A stretch of DNA of 64,000 nucleotides from Diatrype stigma (taxonomy: Eukaryota; Ascomycota; Sordariomycetes; Xylariales; Diatrypaceae), in the NCBI GenBank assembly GCA_022225965.2, contig JAKJXP020000035.1:315024-379023 (forward strand), written 5' to 3'. The position numbers and the translations under genes were made by a program. Below are positions 46,144-58,671 of the stretch, piece after piece. How positions within the stretch are numbered: the stretch's first letter is position 1; the number at the start of each line of letters is the position of its first letter. The notes under the pieces were generated by a model, which made no database searches, was not told the DNA's origin, and saw nothing but the letters and a program-made list of their open reading frames with translations.

Positions 46144-49100
46144 TACCCATACTCTTTGCCGACATTGTCTAAGCTCTGATTCGATCATGGCAGACTTGAC
46201 AGCCTCTGGGCAGAGAAGCGATTCACGCTAGGGACCAACCATTCCGGCAGCACCTACCTTCCTAGTATATACGTGATTTCTGAGGTCCCTGTGATAAAAG
46301 ACAGGCAGCACGTTTGATATAGTACCTACACAAATAAGGTACACATGGTATGGAATGTACCAAGGTCCCATTCTGTCTTGGATTATATCGACCAAGCCCT
46401 ACCTGACATGTTTTGTGTCGCTGACCTTTCCATATCTTCACGTTGACGTGCATTTCCTACAGCTATACCTAGGCAGTAGACATATGTATGTCACCTTGTG
46501 CATACATCATACCATAGTAGTTGGAGATCTCCAGTTGGAGATTTCTTAGGCAATAAGTTGTCTCCAAAAAAGAATGCCGGATGGCTTCAATATCTAGGTC
46601 CTTGGGGGGGGGGGGGGGGGGGTCGTGTACTACCTAGGTATAAATCCAACATAAACGATAGCTAAAAAATAGCTAGCTTGACGCATGCAGTTGCTCTGTT
46701 CATCCAGCATTGCATCTTCGATAAGAATCGTATCTCCGACAAAAACCGTATCTCGATAAGCAAAACAATGGAGCGATTCTTCCCCCTCTCGAGAATGTCT
46801 CAGCCGAGTCTTCCGTCGCCCGCTCTTGAAGGTGTCACGGGAACGGTTTTCCCAACCAAGCTTTGTGGCCCCGCACAAGCTTTGTTCTTCTTGCCGTTGC
46901 CCGCTTTGCCGGGACCCTGAATATTTGTTACTTGAGACTTGCGGCTAAATTAGGTAACCACCTGCGCAGTTAACAAGACTCGACCAACAGCATGCCAAGA
47001 CGCGATTCTCGCTTGGGGCATTGGTATGTACATTGACATTGTACTTACCTGTGTGTATATTTCCATTTCAAGCCTACAAATATTTATACGTTCCAGTCCC
47101 CGTAGTTACTCACTTCGTACTTCGTATATCGTATATACCACCAACAACGGCTGACACACACGTATATGCATGCACATATTCATGAACCCTCGTTTCCCTC
47201 CTCGACATCGTAGCGCTAGCCAAGTCGGATTTACACGATGGTAGCATGGAAAGCGTCAGCCGAAGAGGCAAGTCGACTGCGAGGATAATCTTGGAGAGGT
47301 CTGGGACTGGGAGATCTGTTTCCTGGGCAACATCTTCCACTCAAGCCCAGCCCACTATTACACTATTGGGCTTCTAACTACATCCTACATACCTAGGCAA
47401 GAGCCTGATGGGTTTAGATCTCATGGAGTCATGTTGCGATTCACTAAATTAGGCTGGATCTCACTCGAGTCCGTGCTGACAGTTAGTCTCGATGGCCTGT
47501 GCTTCTGGTTGATTGGACAACCGATACTAGAAAATCGGCTTGTTTTTTTCTTCCCCTCCAGTTTGTTTTATATGTGTGTCATCGCTTGCAGACTATGCAC
47601 GCAGATCGACTCTTTCAAGGTTTGATGCCATCGTCATTGACTCGATTCCTCCAACCTGAATCCTCCAGACTCCCGTTCGGGGAAGAGACCGGAACGTCGA
47701 ACGTACTTCTTAGACAGAAGTGACATCAGGGATCTTCCTGCCTGCTTCCGCGTTGCGTCGGATCCGCGTGGTGTCATTGAAAGAAACCCAAGCACGTGGT
47801 AAGTTGCGCTATACCTATGCCAGCCCATGCGGCCGCAACGGAACCCTGATCCCCCCTTTCCGTCCCTTTCCCACTACCGACCTTCAGGTTGGAACACATC
47901 CACCGCGGCTCTTATATGTGCGGCATCGATACCGTGCACCTATGATGCACCTATAACACCTATGTATGTTATGCTCAGAGGAGTAACTCATGTCAAAGTG
48001 GTAATTACTCCCTACTATGCATGCACGTCAGACTTCTATCTGATCCCCTGGTTCCCCTCCCCCTCCCGTTGCCCAGTAGTCTAGATCGTGGTAAGATGAT
48101 AATAACTACTTAAGCTACTACTATAGTGGGTGCAGTAGGTGGTAGCTACGTAAACCATTACGAAAGGCAATGCGAGGGCGTTCATGTTAGTTCCATCGTC
48201 CCCGGCTGCCCCGGTTGTGAACCTTTCTGTATCCGGGAAGATGAAAGACCTTAGCATCACGTAGGTATCACCGGTAGGTGTCTATCTACCTGCACGTAAA
48301 ACAGACGAGCATTTCAGTCGGGTTTCGTTTCCAGAGGATATTCCGGACCCTAACCTTTTAAGTATCAAGCCCCCCTTGTAAATTGTAGGATCATGCTATC
48401 ATGGGCCCGCTTCCCATGTCCTATCTCCTCCCTCCCTGTCAGCCTGCCTGTTGTTGGCCTGCCTGCCTCGTCTGCCTCAATCTAAATCTCAATCTCGCCT
48501 GTTACAATTAGGCAACATACCTACCAACACGCATACATACCTGGTTTCCTTTCTTCTCCTAATCCATACACGCGGGCCTCACCAAAAGTGTTGGGAGAAA
48601 CAGACAGACAGAGTGGAAAGGAACAATCCTCGTCGACGAGGTGATTCTTTCCGAATACGATGGCCGTCGACCAGCCCAAACTACCTCGCAGATGATTGAG
48701 AAGCTTGAAATACTACAACATATACTCTACGACATTCACATATATTCTGACTTTGCAAAAGAAGATCCGATAGAACGATAGAACGATAGCGAAACGAACG
48801 AGATCCCGAATCCCCCACGTTGAAAGATCAGGTCGAGGACGAGAACTACTTGATGATAACCACGAGGAACGAGCCCGTCGGTTCATCATCTCATCTAGTT
48901 TAGTAATCGACCTACCGAGTTATGAACGGGATCCCTATCTCACTACATTGCCTATCGATGTCTTCTTGATCTCACCAGTGGCGCCCTTCCTTAGCCGAAA
49001 TACGAACATATAAATACACACCTGAGACGCACACTCCGTCTCTCTCGCTCAGGAAGATCGTACACAGCAGAGCTGTTGTAGCCACTCATTTCAGCCTCGT

Positions 49101-49421
49101 GAGGCAACCGACAATATAGACAATAGACAATATAGACGTGTGACATACACTCACACACACATCATCCGACCACGATAATACCGGGTTTCATCGAACCCAA
49201 ACTCCTTATCTCACCTCACCTGACCAGATTTCGAACGAAGCCGACCTAGATCTCCTTTGCTCTCACCAATATATATCTACCTATCTATCTACCTACCTCC
49301 TACTTACATACATCTACTCCCGAGACCAACACAGCTCTTACATATACAGAGTCACTCTCACTCTGTTCGATTTCCTTATCTTGGTTTATAGACATACATA
49401 CGCAAACACACACAGATATAT
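46144..49421. other. Intergenic and long leader, no supported gene
   Basis: No frame could be linked to a family. It includes an uninterrupted G19 run at 46604-46622. From about 48400 the plus strand is CT/CA-rich (CTGCCTG steps, then TCTATCTACCTACC at 49270-49300), which fits a promoter and long 5' UTR for the Cys-rich gene. Confidence 0.45.
46604..46622 (+). repeat. G19 homopolymer
   Basis: Nineteen consecutive G with no N. It resembles the edges of the two gapped G/C runs of this window and may be of unreliable length. Confidence 0.8.
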
Positions 49422-50252
49422 ATGCATATCCCCCCCTCCGTAACCTCCCCGATGCGGGCGAGCTGCGTGTGCCGGCACTGCCGGTGTCCGAACTTCGCGC
49501 AGGAGGGCGAGCCGCGGGGGCTCTGCCTGGTGTGCGAGCGGGTCGAGCTGTGGGGGAAGAACAGCCCGGCGTACAGCGGGTGCCGGTGCACGTGCCGGTG
49601 CAAGCTGCAGCGGGAGGTCGTCTCTCCTTCTTCCTCTGCGCTGGTCCATGAAAGAGCCGCAGAAGAGCTGAGAAGAGGACATCAACACCAACATCAACAC
49701 AGCAGACACCCGACGAACCCGAACCCGCTTCCGAGCCCGGTCCGCCAACACAGTAGACACCCGACAAATCCGAATCCACTTCCGAGCCCGGTCCGCCAGC
49801 ACGGTAGACATGCGACAAACCCGAACCCAAATCCGAACCCACTTCCGAGCCCGATCAAGCACGGGAACGGGACCGGGACCAACAGACTCGGGTACGCGCA
49901 CGGGCAACAGCGGCACGTGAGCGAGAACGACAGCGCCTCGGCCGCCGCCGCCGCAGCGGCATCGACGCACCTCCTGTGCGCCGACTGCGCAGAACAGCAC
50001 CGGTCGAACCCGCGGCGGCACCGGCCGCACGGCATCCTCCCTTCTTCTTCTTCTTCTCCGTCCAAACAACCCGACAACGTCAACGAGACGCCGCCGCAAC
50101 AACGCCACCACCAGCGGCGGGTGACGAGCATGGGGTTCAACGCGTGCAAGGGCATCGGGTTCACGCCCAGCAGCAAGGTCCAGGCCCAGGAGTGGAAGAG
50201 GCCCTGCCTCACGCCGTATGCGCGCAAGCGGTATAACATGATCACGGGGTAG
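49422..50252 (+). CDS. Cys-rich protein with a 17-residue tandem repeat, unknown function
   Basis: This single-exon frame encodes 276 residues. The N-terminal 60 residues are dense in cysteine: CVCRHCRC (15-22), CLVC (35-38) and CRCTCRC (54-60). A further CADC follows near 188, so a multi-zinc (RING/ribbon-like) fold is plausible, though I recognise no named family. Between them a 51-bp unit (HSRHPTNPNPLPSPVRQ) is repeated three times (49698-49748, 49749-49799, 49800-about 49859), the last copy extended by NPNP. The rest is basic and Ser/Pro/Ala/His-rich and ends in RPCLTPYARKRYNMITG, which looks conserved. No signal peptide or membrane segment. Other frames are also open because of high GC, but the ordered cysteines and the in-frame repeat favour this one. 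Confidence 0.65.
   Translation: MHIPPSVTSPMRASCVCRHCRCPNFAQEGEPRGLCLVCERVELWGKNSPAYSGCRCTCRCKLQREVVSPSSSALVHERAAEELRRGHQHQHQHSRHPTNPNPLPSPVRQHSRHPTNPNPLPSPVRQHGRHATNPNPNPNPLPSPIKHGNGTGTNRLGYAHGQQRHVSENDSASAAAAAAASTHLLCADCAEQHRSNPRRHRPHGILPSSSSSPSKQPDNVNETPPQQRHHQRRVTSMGFNACKGIGFTPSSKVQAQEWKRPCLTPYARKRYNMITG
49698..49859 (+). repeat. 51-bp coding minisatellite, three units
   Basis: Three tandem units keep the reading frame and encode HSRHPTNPNPLPSPVRQ-type repeats. The first two differ at only a few bases; the third is extended by 9 bp. Confidence 0.9.
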
Positions 50253-51389
50253 AAAGGGGCGGGCGGACGGAAAACGTACGTACGTAGGTGCGTATGTACG
50301 AAACGATAATTCAAAACTCGCTCCGCTCGCCTGCTCGTCCTGCTTGCTTGCTTACTTTACTATCTACCGACACCCGTCTACCTACCCGGAGGTTACAGGA
50401 TTGACCTACCCAGTCTTTCCGTTAACCCCCTTTTTCTTTTTGATTCAGTCGTATCAGACATATACATGCATGCGTGCATGTAGGTGACTGATGTATTATT
50501 ATACACCGGGCAGCATAACGTATATACCTATACATGTACAAAACAGGCGCATTGGGCTGGCTGGCTGGCTGGTTCGGTTCGGTTGGACTGACTTTTTTCC
50601 TTTGAAAACCAGCTGGACAGCAGGGAGGGAAGGGCATTGTTATTCATTGATTGACTGATACCTACTTACTTACCTATCTTCCCTGTTTTATCACTTCACT
50701 TGCCGTCGTTAGATCGGGAGGGCATATTCTACCTCCCTACCCCCCTACCCACACCCACACACAAACTTGTATAAGTACCTACTGCATACATGTACATCAA
50801 GTCATCGTTTCTTTTTTTTTTTTTTTTTGCATTACCTTGGTATAGTTACTTACTTAGAGATAGAGGAGGGTTTCGGAAACAACCAAAGGGAATAAAGCCT
50901 GGAATTCGGTGGCGGCATTCTTGTACATATATACCTATGTATAACTACTCATATGTATAACTACTTACTTAGATATCCATTATTTTCTTTCCTCGGCTCT
51001 TCCCTCGCGGGATGCAGTCGTTTCGTTCATCCATTCATCAACACCACAGGCATTGCGTAGGAGCAGTCGTTCCTCTTCTTGTTCTCATCTTTTCTGCCGG
51101 CTGCTGGGATCGCCATTCACGTCAGGGGAAGGGGGTGTTCATGATGACACATTTAGATAGTCTTCAAATTTAAGATGCGTCTAATTACGCCGCCGGACCG
51201 TTCGATCCCGCCAGCTTATTTATACATAAGCCATACCTACCTAGGTACCAACAAGACATCGGGGCCCATGAGATCATGTAGAACATGCATAGGGCAAGTA
51301 AGTAAACGACTGGATTTGGCTTCCATTTAACCTATAACATACCTCCCCTCCACACACCCTGTATGAGCTCTCGTCTAATCTCAATAACT
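50253..51389. other. Convergent intergenic space
   Basis: Holds the 3' ends of the Cys-rich and channel genes. A T run (about 18) lies at 50811-50828. No gene seen. Confidence 0.5.
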
Positions 51390-53516
51390 TCAGATCAGGC
51401 TATCCTCGCTGTCATCCTTATCCTTCCTGTTGCTCAGTTTCTCATTTAAGCTCTCGATGAGCACCTTTAACCGATCGACATCCTCGCGCAGCTTCCGGAC
51501 CTCAAGCACAGCTTGCTCCTCCTCCACATTACTCTTGCTCTCCGCCACCTTCTTGCTCCAGCCCTCGGCTTCGAAGTCGACTTGGCCGGCCATCTGCTCC
51601 CACTCCTCGATGGTGTCATCGTCGTCGTCGCCGCGCTTGCGGTTGGCGCAGATCGCGCGGGCGACGCGGACCTCGAAGAGGGCGGCGCAGAAGAGCAGGG
51701 GGGAGTAGATGACGGCCATGACAATGTCGTTGAGCTTCTCGTAGTAATTCTTGGGCATCCACCACTCAAGCGGAATGATCAGCAGGAACAGCTCGATCAG
51801 ATTGAAGGGCGCGATGAAGACGTTCTCGTCGGGCGCCCGCACAAACTGCATTGTCTTCTCCGAGAATAGCGCCAGGAACTCGTTGTCCGCGTTGTCATAG
51901 ATATCCTCGTAGGCGCTGTTGTAGAGGGCGATGAGCACGTTCAGGAGGATGACCCTATTGTTGAGGTGATATCATTAGCAAGTAGAATTTCTCCCCGAAT
52001 AGTACAGCTATAGGAAAGGAGGTGAACAGGGGGCACCCGCACCTCCAAACAATACAAGGAAATTTTGGGCACTCACGTGACTACGAAGGTAAAGAGGTAG
52101 TATAGAATGATTCCGAAAGGCGGACTGAAACGCTCAAAACCACTGAAATCGGGACTCTGCATAATGGCATTCGCCATGGCCTGGATGACAAACAGAGTAT
52201 CCTCCGCTACCATGTCCTCGGCATAGTCCATGCCGATGAAGGCCTGGAGAAATCCTATGATGACGACAACGAGCAAGGCAAAGAAGATGACGCTTTCTTT
52301 CATCATAACCTTCAGCACCACAAGCATAGCGCCGAAGAATCGGAACGAGTCCAGGTAGAGCAACAGGCGTCCCCAGAACATGGGCGCGGTGAAAGCCAGG
52401 ACGCTGTAGCTGATCCGATTGTAGTATCTGCGAGTATCACCGCCATGCTCCTCCCACGTGTGGCTGAATGCCACGAAGCGTAGAGCCAGCGATACCATCA
52501 GGACCGAGTACAGAACATTGTTGAAGGCATTCCAGAAGCCCAGCACATGGTAGCCAGCTTTGTAGAACTTAGTAAGCTCGTCGAAAATAAAGCCGAATGT
52601 GAAGGTGTAAAGGAGGATCTCGACGAAGTCTAGATCACCGCCGGGATTGATGGTGTTGATGGCACCAGTGTAGAGGGCCAGGTAGATGACGGAGGTAAGC
52701 AGCTGAAAGGCATTCTGGTACATGGGCGCCCTCATACGGTCCGGGTCGGCATGGGGCAGAAAGTCTGTATTGGCACGATCCTTGTACTCGATGAAACTGG
52801 ACGGGTCGTCCTCGTCCTGGATGAGCCAGCCTCTCCACAGGTACCCAATGCACTTCTGATACCCTGAGGAACCGATGACCACCAGGGCATGCAAGTCGAC
52901 AGCCTTCTCGATCACGTTTACGGGGGGCGTGGGTTCGCCGTCGACCATAGTAGAGTACCGCTTCAAGAGGACCGAGTAGAGCAGGTAGTCGACGTCGTCT
53001 TCCGTCTCGATGATCTGCTTGGCGATCACCTCGCAAGCGGTGGCGCGGAGCTGGTGGAGGTCCGCATCCCAGAGCTCGCTCAGGGCCTGGTGCTTGAGCC
53101 ACTGCTTCACGACCAGGAGGCAGTAGACAACGCAGGCGCGGTTGGCCGGGCCCCCGGCCTCCTTGGCGGCCTTGATGACGGCCTTGGTGATCACCTGGCT
53201 GTGGGGCCGGGTGATCTGCTCCGTCTCGAGCTCGCACGGGACGCATTCTTCGATCAGGTAGCGCAGGCGCAGAGCGGTCTTGGTGACGTCGGGGGCGGGG
53301 ATGGCAGACTCGACCGGGTCGTTGCGGTAGGTGGGGAGGACTTGGTAAGCGGGATCGCCGCGTTCTATTAGTACCTCCTAGCTATACATGGTAGGTAGAC
53401 GTTGGTATGTAACTTCACTCACGTCGTCTGCGCGATTCGTACGCTGTCCATTGATGGTGATCGTGCGATGGGTGACGATCCCATCCAAGAAGTCTTCCCC
53501 AGCTGAACCTAGGCAT
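51390..53516 (-). CDS. TRP-like vacuolar calcium channel (Yvc1-type)
   Basis: The main body is certain: exons ending 53377 (or 53364)-52077 and 51954-51390 join in phase. An N-terminal cytosolic region (GDPAYQVLPTYRNDPVESAIPAPDVTKTALRLRYLIEECVP) precedes several membrane helices (AFQLLTSVIYLALYTGA, FGFIFDELTKF, VIFFALLVVVIIGFLQAFIGMDYAEDM) and the pore-side segment FERFSPPFGIILYYLFTFVVTVILLNVLIALYNSAYEDI. An acidic stretch GDDDDDTIEEWEQ and a C-terminal coiled coil follow. Yvc1 releases Ca2+ from the vacuole on osmotic or redox stress. The first exon is unsure. Starting at ATG 53516 with intron 53422-53365 gives 648 residues in one frame. A nearer acceptor (exon from 53377) would read EVLIERGD, but then no ATG is in frame upstream. 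Confidence 0.88.
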
Positions 53517-53778
53517 TGTCGTGTCCTCGAAGCGCTTATTTCTGACCTACTATTCCTTTCCCCCTTCCTTCTCGAGTCACTGGCTGTGTAGAGGCAGGTA
53601 TTGTCGAGCTTGGTGTTACAGCTGGTGATCCAAAGTCTAATGAAGTCGGCGCTGCAGGGTTGGTGGAGTTGAAGAGGAGCTGAGGTCGTTGTCAAAGAAT
53701 GAGAATCGGGTCAATTGCGGTTGGTCTGCGCCGGTTGGCAGTGCTTCACCTGGCCGATTTAGCAAAAGCAATACCAAA

Positions 53779-53819
53779 GCAATGGCAATGGCAATGGCAA
53801 TGGCAATGGCAATAGCAAT
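53779..53819 (+). repeat. 6-bp repeat (GCAATG)n
   Basis: Five to six GCAATG units, ending in a GCAATAGCAATT variant, upstream of the channel gene. Confidence 0.92.
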
Positions 53820-56800
53820 TGATTCTCGTGTCGGAATTGAATGGCAAGGAGGATCATACAGAGATCTCCAATGCCCGTTATCTAATTAAGAAATAGTTGT
53901 CTGAACGGTGGTCTACTAGCTATGGATGTATTTCAGTTGTATGTAGGCAGGCCATTTCCTTGATTCCCTCCAACCCCTCCTCCTCTCTCAATGGCAGTTT
54001 TGCGTGAAAACATGGAAAGTGTTTCAAGCAGGTGCAGGGGTTAGATAGCTCGATTGACCTTCGACGACGTCATAACGTTATATTTAGAGTGGGGAGCTGG
54101 GGAGCTGGGGGTGGGACTTACCGGATATATGGTCGTATACTGGGCACTTGAATGGCAACTACGACTACGAATAGGTACAGTACTAGTCCAATTGATCACC
54201 TTTAATGTCCGTATGTAGGGCTTGGTAAAGTTGGGCTTCCAGCTTTCTTTCTCCCCCTTTCTTCTTCTCCTTCTTCACCCCCTTTTCAATTCCGATGCCG
54301 CCAGCCGGTTACAACCCCGAGGATATAGATATTAACTGCGTAGGAGTTGCGTCCTCGGAATCCCTCGTCATCTTCCAGGTCTGATTGGTTGTATGTGCCA
54401 AGCACACTACCTAACTTCACCACATTGTACGGTGCTGCAATATGCCAAATCAACATGATGCATTCCTATACGTATGTCTACCTACCTAGGCACCTAGGTA
54501 TGTATCTAGTTGTGTAGGTGCGTAAGAGCAACAATATGTCGGTTCACCAGGTGATCCGATACTCGAAATCCCAGAATATCTACTTACCTAGGTAGTGAAT
54601 AACTTCCAACAATGCATGGGACAGCGAAGCAAGTTCTGCCGGCAAGTAAGAATACCTAGTGGCCACTCCTGACTCCTGGATTCTGACTGCGTGGCTGCTT
54701 TCAGATGTCGTGGCTCCCTGTTCTTACCCCATTCTTGTATGCGCTTCTGCTTCCGCCAATCTGGATCGATTGCCCGCGATGAGGCGATCAACTATTTGAT
54801 TGGACACTATGGACACTACGGACGGGCTGGATAGCACCTAGAGCTACGTGTCATTGGATTCATCTGTTTCTCTCCTATAATCGGATCTCCCTGGACACCT
54901 GCCGTCGAGCTCGTATGGAGAAACACAGATGTGTATGCATGTAGTGTAATTCTGTTACTCATCATGCTGGACTCGACGAATTGGTATGAAGAGAGAGCTG
55001 ATATCGAAAAGCCCATGTAAGCTTTGCGATTCGTGCTGTTAGGACCTCGTGTCTTCGTAACCACCGCCACCAAAGCTGTCCATGGCTTCCATGGCTTCCA
55101 ATTCGCCAATGATTGGAAATATATACCTACACCAATGGCATGGGCAATGGCTTGTGGGTGGGTAGGTAAGTAAACTGCATATGCAAGTCGACCGAGACTC
55201 GAGACGGGAGTCATCCAAAAGCCCAGGCAGACGCACCCAGGCTACTACACACCTACGCAACCACACTAAGGAACGCTTATTTGTTTTCTTGCGGCTTTGC
55301 CTTGTGGAGTGAAGTCACCATGTCAGATTTCATTTTCATTCAGCCTTACTATATATACCGACTAATTGGCCCGTCGTATCATATCTACCGTCCCGTAGTT
55401 GGCAGGCGATATCCCACCTATAGTGGTCCGCCGATGCCTCGAAAGCCAACATCTTTTAATTGCTGTGAACCCTTGTCGATACTACGTACATATATAGTGA
55501 CTAAGAGGCCGTGGAGGCCCGGAGCCACAGCCCTAGCATCCCCGTGCTTAAGCCAGTAGTGTTTCCACATCGGCCCCAACTTCCAAGGCTTCCCGTGTGG
55601 GCCCCCGGCCCCCAACTATCTAGTCTACCTTGTAGGTAACGGTAGTTATCGTGCTTACATGCTTCATCGTTATTGATCCATGCCTAGGTAGGTAGTCTCT
55701 GCTCTGGGACTATGCGAGGCAGCGGTTGCCTATCCCTCTGCCCCTTAGTTCTCGACTATAAGCGCAATATCTTAGGCATGTAGCTGTGGCTTACATGCAG
55801 AATACCCAAACTAAAGAAACCCCACAAGAGAGAACATGAGACATCATCAATTCTTCTTCATGTCACCTGAATCATCTACACAGGTAACGTTGGGTGCTAG
55901 ACTCAAGAAATTTTATGTTGTGCGACGTACGTACATGATAGCTGCAAATTACCCTCAACCTCGAAAGAGAGCTAGGGGGCTACAAAGCTGGAAAGCTAGA
56001 GGCCTGGATACAGAGACTCGCAGACTCGGGACAGCTGAGCTGCTGCTGGGGTGGCTGTGTGACGGCAGCTTGTTTGGTAGGTCGTAAAAGAGCCTTGGCA
56101 TCAAGCTTGGAGACGACCCGGCGTTTAAAACGCTCCTTCATTCGTACATTCCAGGATGGAAGCTTGTGTAAGTGGCTTGTGTGAGTGTCCAGTGTTCGCA
56201 GGCCGTCGCTTAAAAACCCAGACAACTTGGAGGACAGCCCGTCCTTCCTGCAACTCCTATACGTTATCTAGATTGTGCATCGAAATCCCCAGTAAAGTCG
56301 GACACATCAGCACCGATATCTGCATACTGCACCAACTTCCCTGGCCTGGATCCTTCATGACTACCCGTACGTAGGTAGTACTGCGCAAGCTGTAGGTAGA
56401 TATCCCAGATAAATCCGATCTGCAGAAATACTCTGCAGCCTTCTCGTGTACGGTATTACCTCATATCTGCCTGGGTCTCCCACCGAAGCGCAGCCGTTTT
56501 TTTCTGTCTTGTGTGACTGTAAGTACATGTATGAATGCAAGGCCTTGTTTGTCCTTTCAGGCCATGCCCTGTTATATCTGTAGGTTTTCAAGTTGTCGTT
56601 GCATTATCGGTTAGTGCTAGTGCCCGCCTGTCCTGCGCCCCGTCTTTCTACATATGCACACATAAGAGTTTGCCTAAGCAGGTATCCAGTAATCCCGGTA
56701 TCTACCTACTTACACACTCCGCGGTCTGACCAAGATGCCGCCTTTCTGACGTCGACGTTGACGTTGGCGTTGATGTTGGCGTTGATGTTGGAGACGGGCA

Positions 56801-57769
56801 GTGTAGGCAATATAGCAACCTTGGAATACTACCTACTTGCCTGTCTATCTCGGTGTACATCCATCCATGGGCATATATTTCCGTGGGTACAGGTATCCAG
56901 TCTGCCAGTATATGCATGCACGTAACACGCCTCCCATGGTACGTGCATGTATAGCCATAACCAGACACGCAGAGCCTTGTTCGACAGCAGAAAGGAATCC
57001 GCGCCCCCAGTCCAATACTTAGCTCGATAGCTTAATAGCTTAATAACCTGGAAGAGTCTCTTCAATAACCTACACCACATAAAGTCAACTACATACCTCA
57101 TACATGTGGCCTGCTATACCTGCATATTGCCTAGCATGTAGACAACCTTGAAATATGTAGGTCCTGTAAGTCGGTATGTAGGCAGGTATTACGGTATTAC
57201 GAGCCATGCAGCCTCCTGTTGGTCGGCTGGTCGATGCTACCGCATTTATAGGAAAAGGTCTGACCCTCCTCCATTTCTGCTGCTGTTGCCTTGTGCCTTG
57301 TGCCTTGTGTGCTTGTGTGACTCTAAAATTCCTTAGATACCTCGGTATTGGCCTCTCGTTCTCATCTTGTCTGGCCTTTGACTTTCATTGCACCAGGTTC
57401 CCTCGAACCAAATCTCGTTTCGTCTCGTCCTATCTTCTGGCCACTCGACTTCATTCCCTTCTAGTCTTCTAGGAACTACAGGCATTAGTTCCATTTACGG
57501 ATGCGGTAGGTACCTACCTAGCAAACATCAGCAGACACAGGCACACACCCAAACATTCAACTAGCAGTTTCAGAAGCCAGAAACGAACCTTAAGAGTCAT
57601 CTACATACCTGCCTAGTACAAGTACCCCCAGGTCTAACAGAGGCAGGTAGTAGGGGTAACTTTATGGTAGATACCCTACCCTGCCTGCCTTGTAGGTACC
57701 TGCCCTACCTACATGCCTAGGCATATACCTACATTACCTAAGGCACTCGTCAATATAAACCGTGAAGGC

Positions 57770-57829
57770 TTCCTGCTTCCTGCCTCCTGCCTCCTGCCTC
57801 CTGCCTCCTGCTTCCTGCTTCCTGCTTCC
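57770..57829 (+). repeat. 7-bp repeat (YTCCTGC)n
   Basis: About 8.5 tandem units of TTCCTGC or CTCCTGC, with the two forms in blocks. Confidence 0.93.
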
Positions 57830-58671
57830 AGCTCTCTACCTGCAGGTGGTTCAGCTTTACGGTACATACCTGCCTAGGTCCTTCCTGTCTACCTACGTAT
57901 GCACTTACATATCTGCTTCACCCTTCTCTCCTCTGGTATCACCCTGTCATCGACTACATCTACCACCTACCACAGGTACTCATCGACTGCCTACTGACCT
58001 TGAAGTCATCTCTCCAGTAGAAAGCTTTCACAAGCAACCTAGAGACACTCACACTCGAGCGCCTATTTCGAGTCTGAAACTTGGAAGAGAGCGAATCTCA
58101 ACCGCCATTAGGATTACAGACATTGCTATAGACAGATACTGACGGGCATCGATTGTATGCAGGTGTACCTAGGTAAGTACGGAAAAGCTACAAGGGTTCG
58201 TAGAAATGTCACCGTGGGCATTCTCGGGTGCCCGGTGCCCGGTGCCAGGTGCCCTTCCGACCTTGGGAAGCGAAGGGGACTTCTGCATCTGACGCCTCCT
58301 TTTCCAGGTCACATCGCGCATGGCTGCTAACTATTGGACAATAAACAGGATCGGGGCACCACAGTCATTTAATGCGCTTGCGCGAGGTTGTTAGACGTTT
58401 GACCGCCCTCACAGTACTCACTCACACGTAGTACTTGCCGTACTCGCAGTACTCGCAGCCCTCACAGCCATCGGAAGAGTCCCCCGCCTTTTCCGTCTCA
58501 CCGATATTCTCATTGTCACTACATCAGCAATCCCGAAATATATCAACAAACCTGCTCTGTCGTTCATTTAATCTGCTTCCTACTTACCTGCTTTCGGGGG
58601 TTCAACATTGGTAACTTCCAAAGCAACACAGAGGACAGAGGAACACCCCTGCCATTCATCCTGGGGCAGCC

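Larger units (their letters stand above)
53517..58671. other. Long intergenic region, no supported gene
   Basis: A 5.2-kb stretch with no frame that I can link to a family. It holds a GGCAAT repeat (53779-53819), a CTTCCTG/CTCCTGC repeat (57770-57829), dense TAGGTA/ACCTAC steps (57505-57740) and a CAGTACTCG-like repeat (58435-58470). The last 150 bp are CT-rich and are probably the promoter of the AAA+ gene. Confidence 0.45.

Noticed and set aside
49386..50314. Long minus-strand frames opposite the Cys-rich gene
   Set aside because: They arise from high GC at third positions; the plus frame has ordered cysteines and an in-frame repeat.
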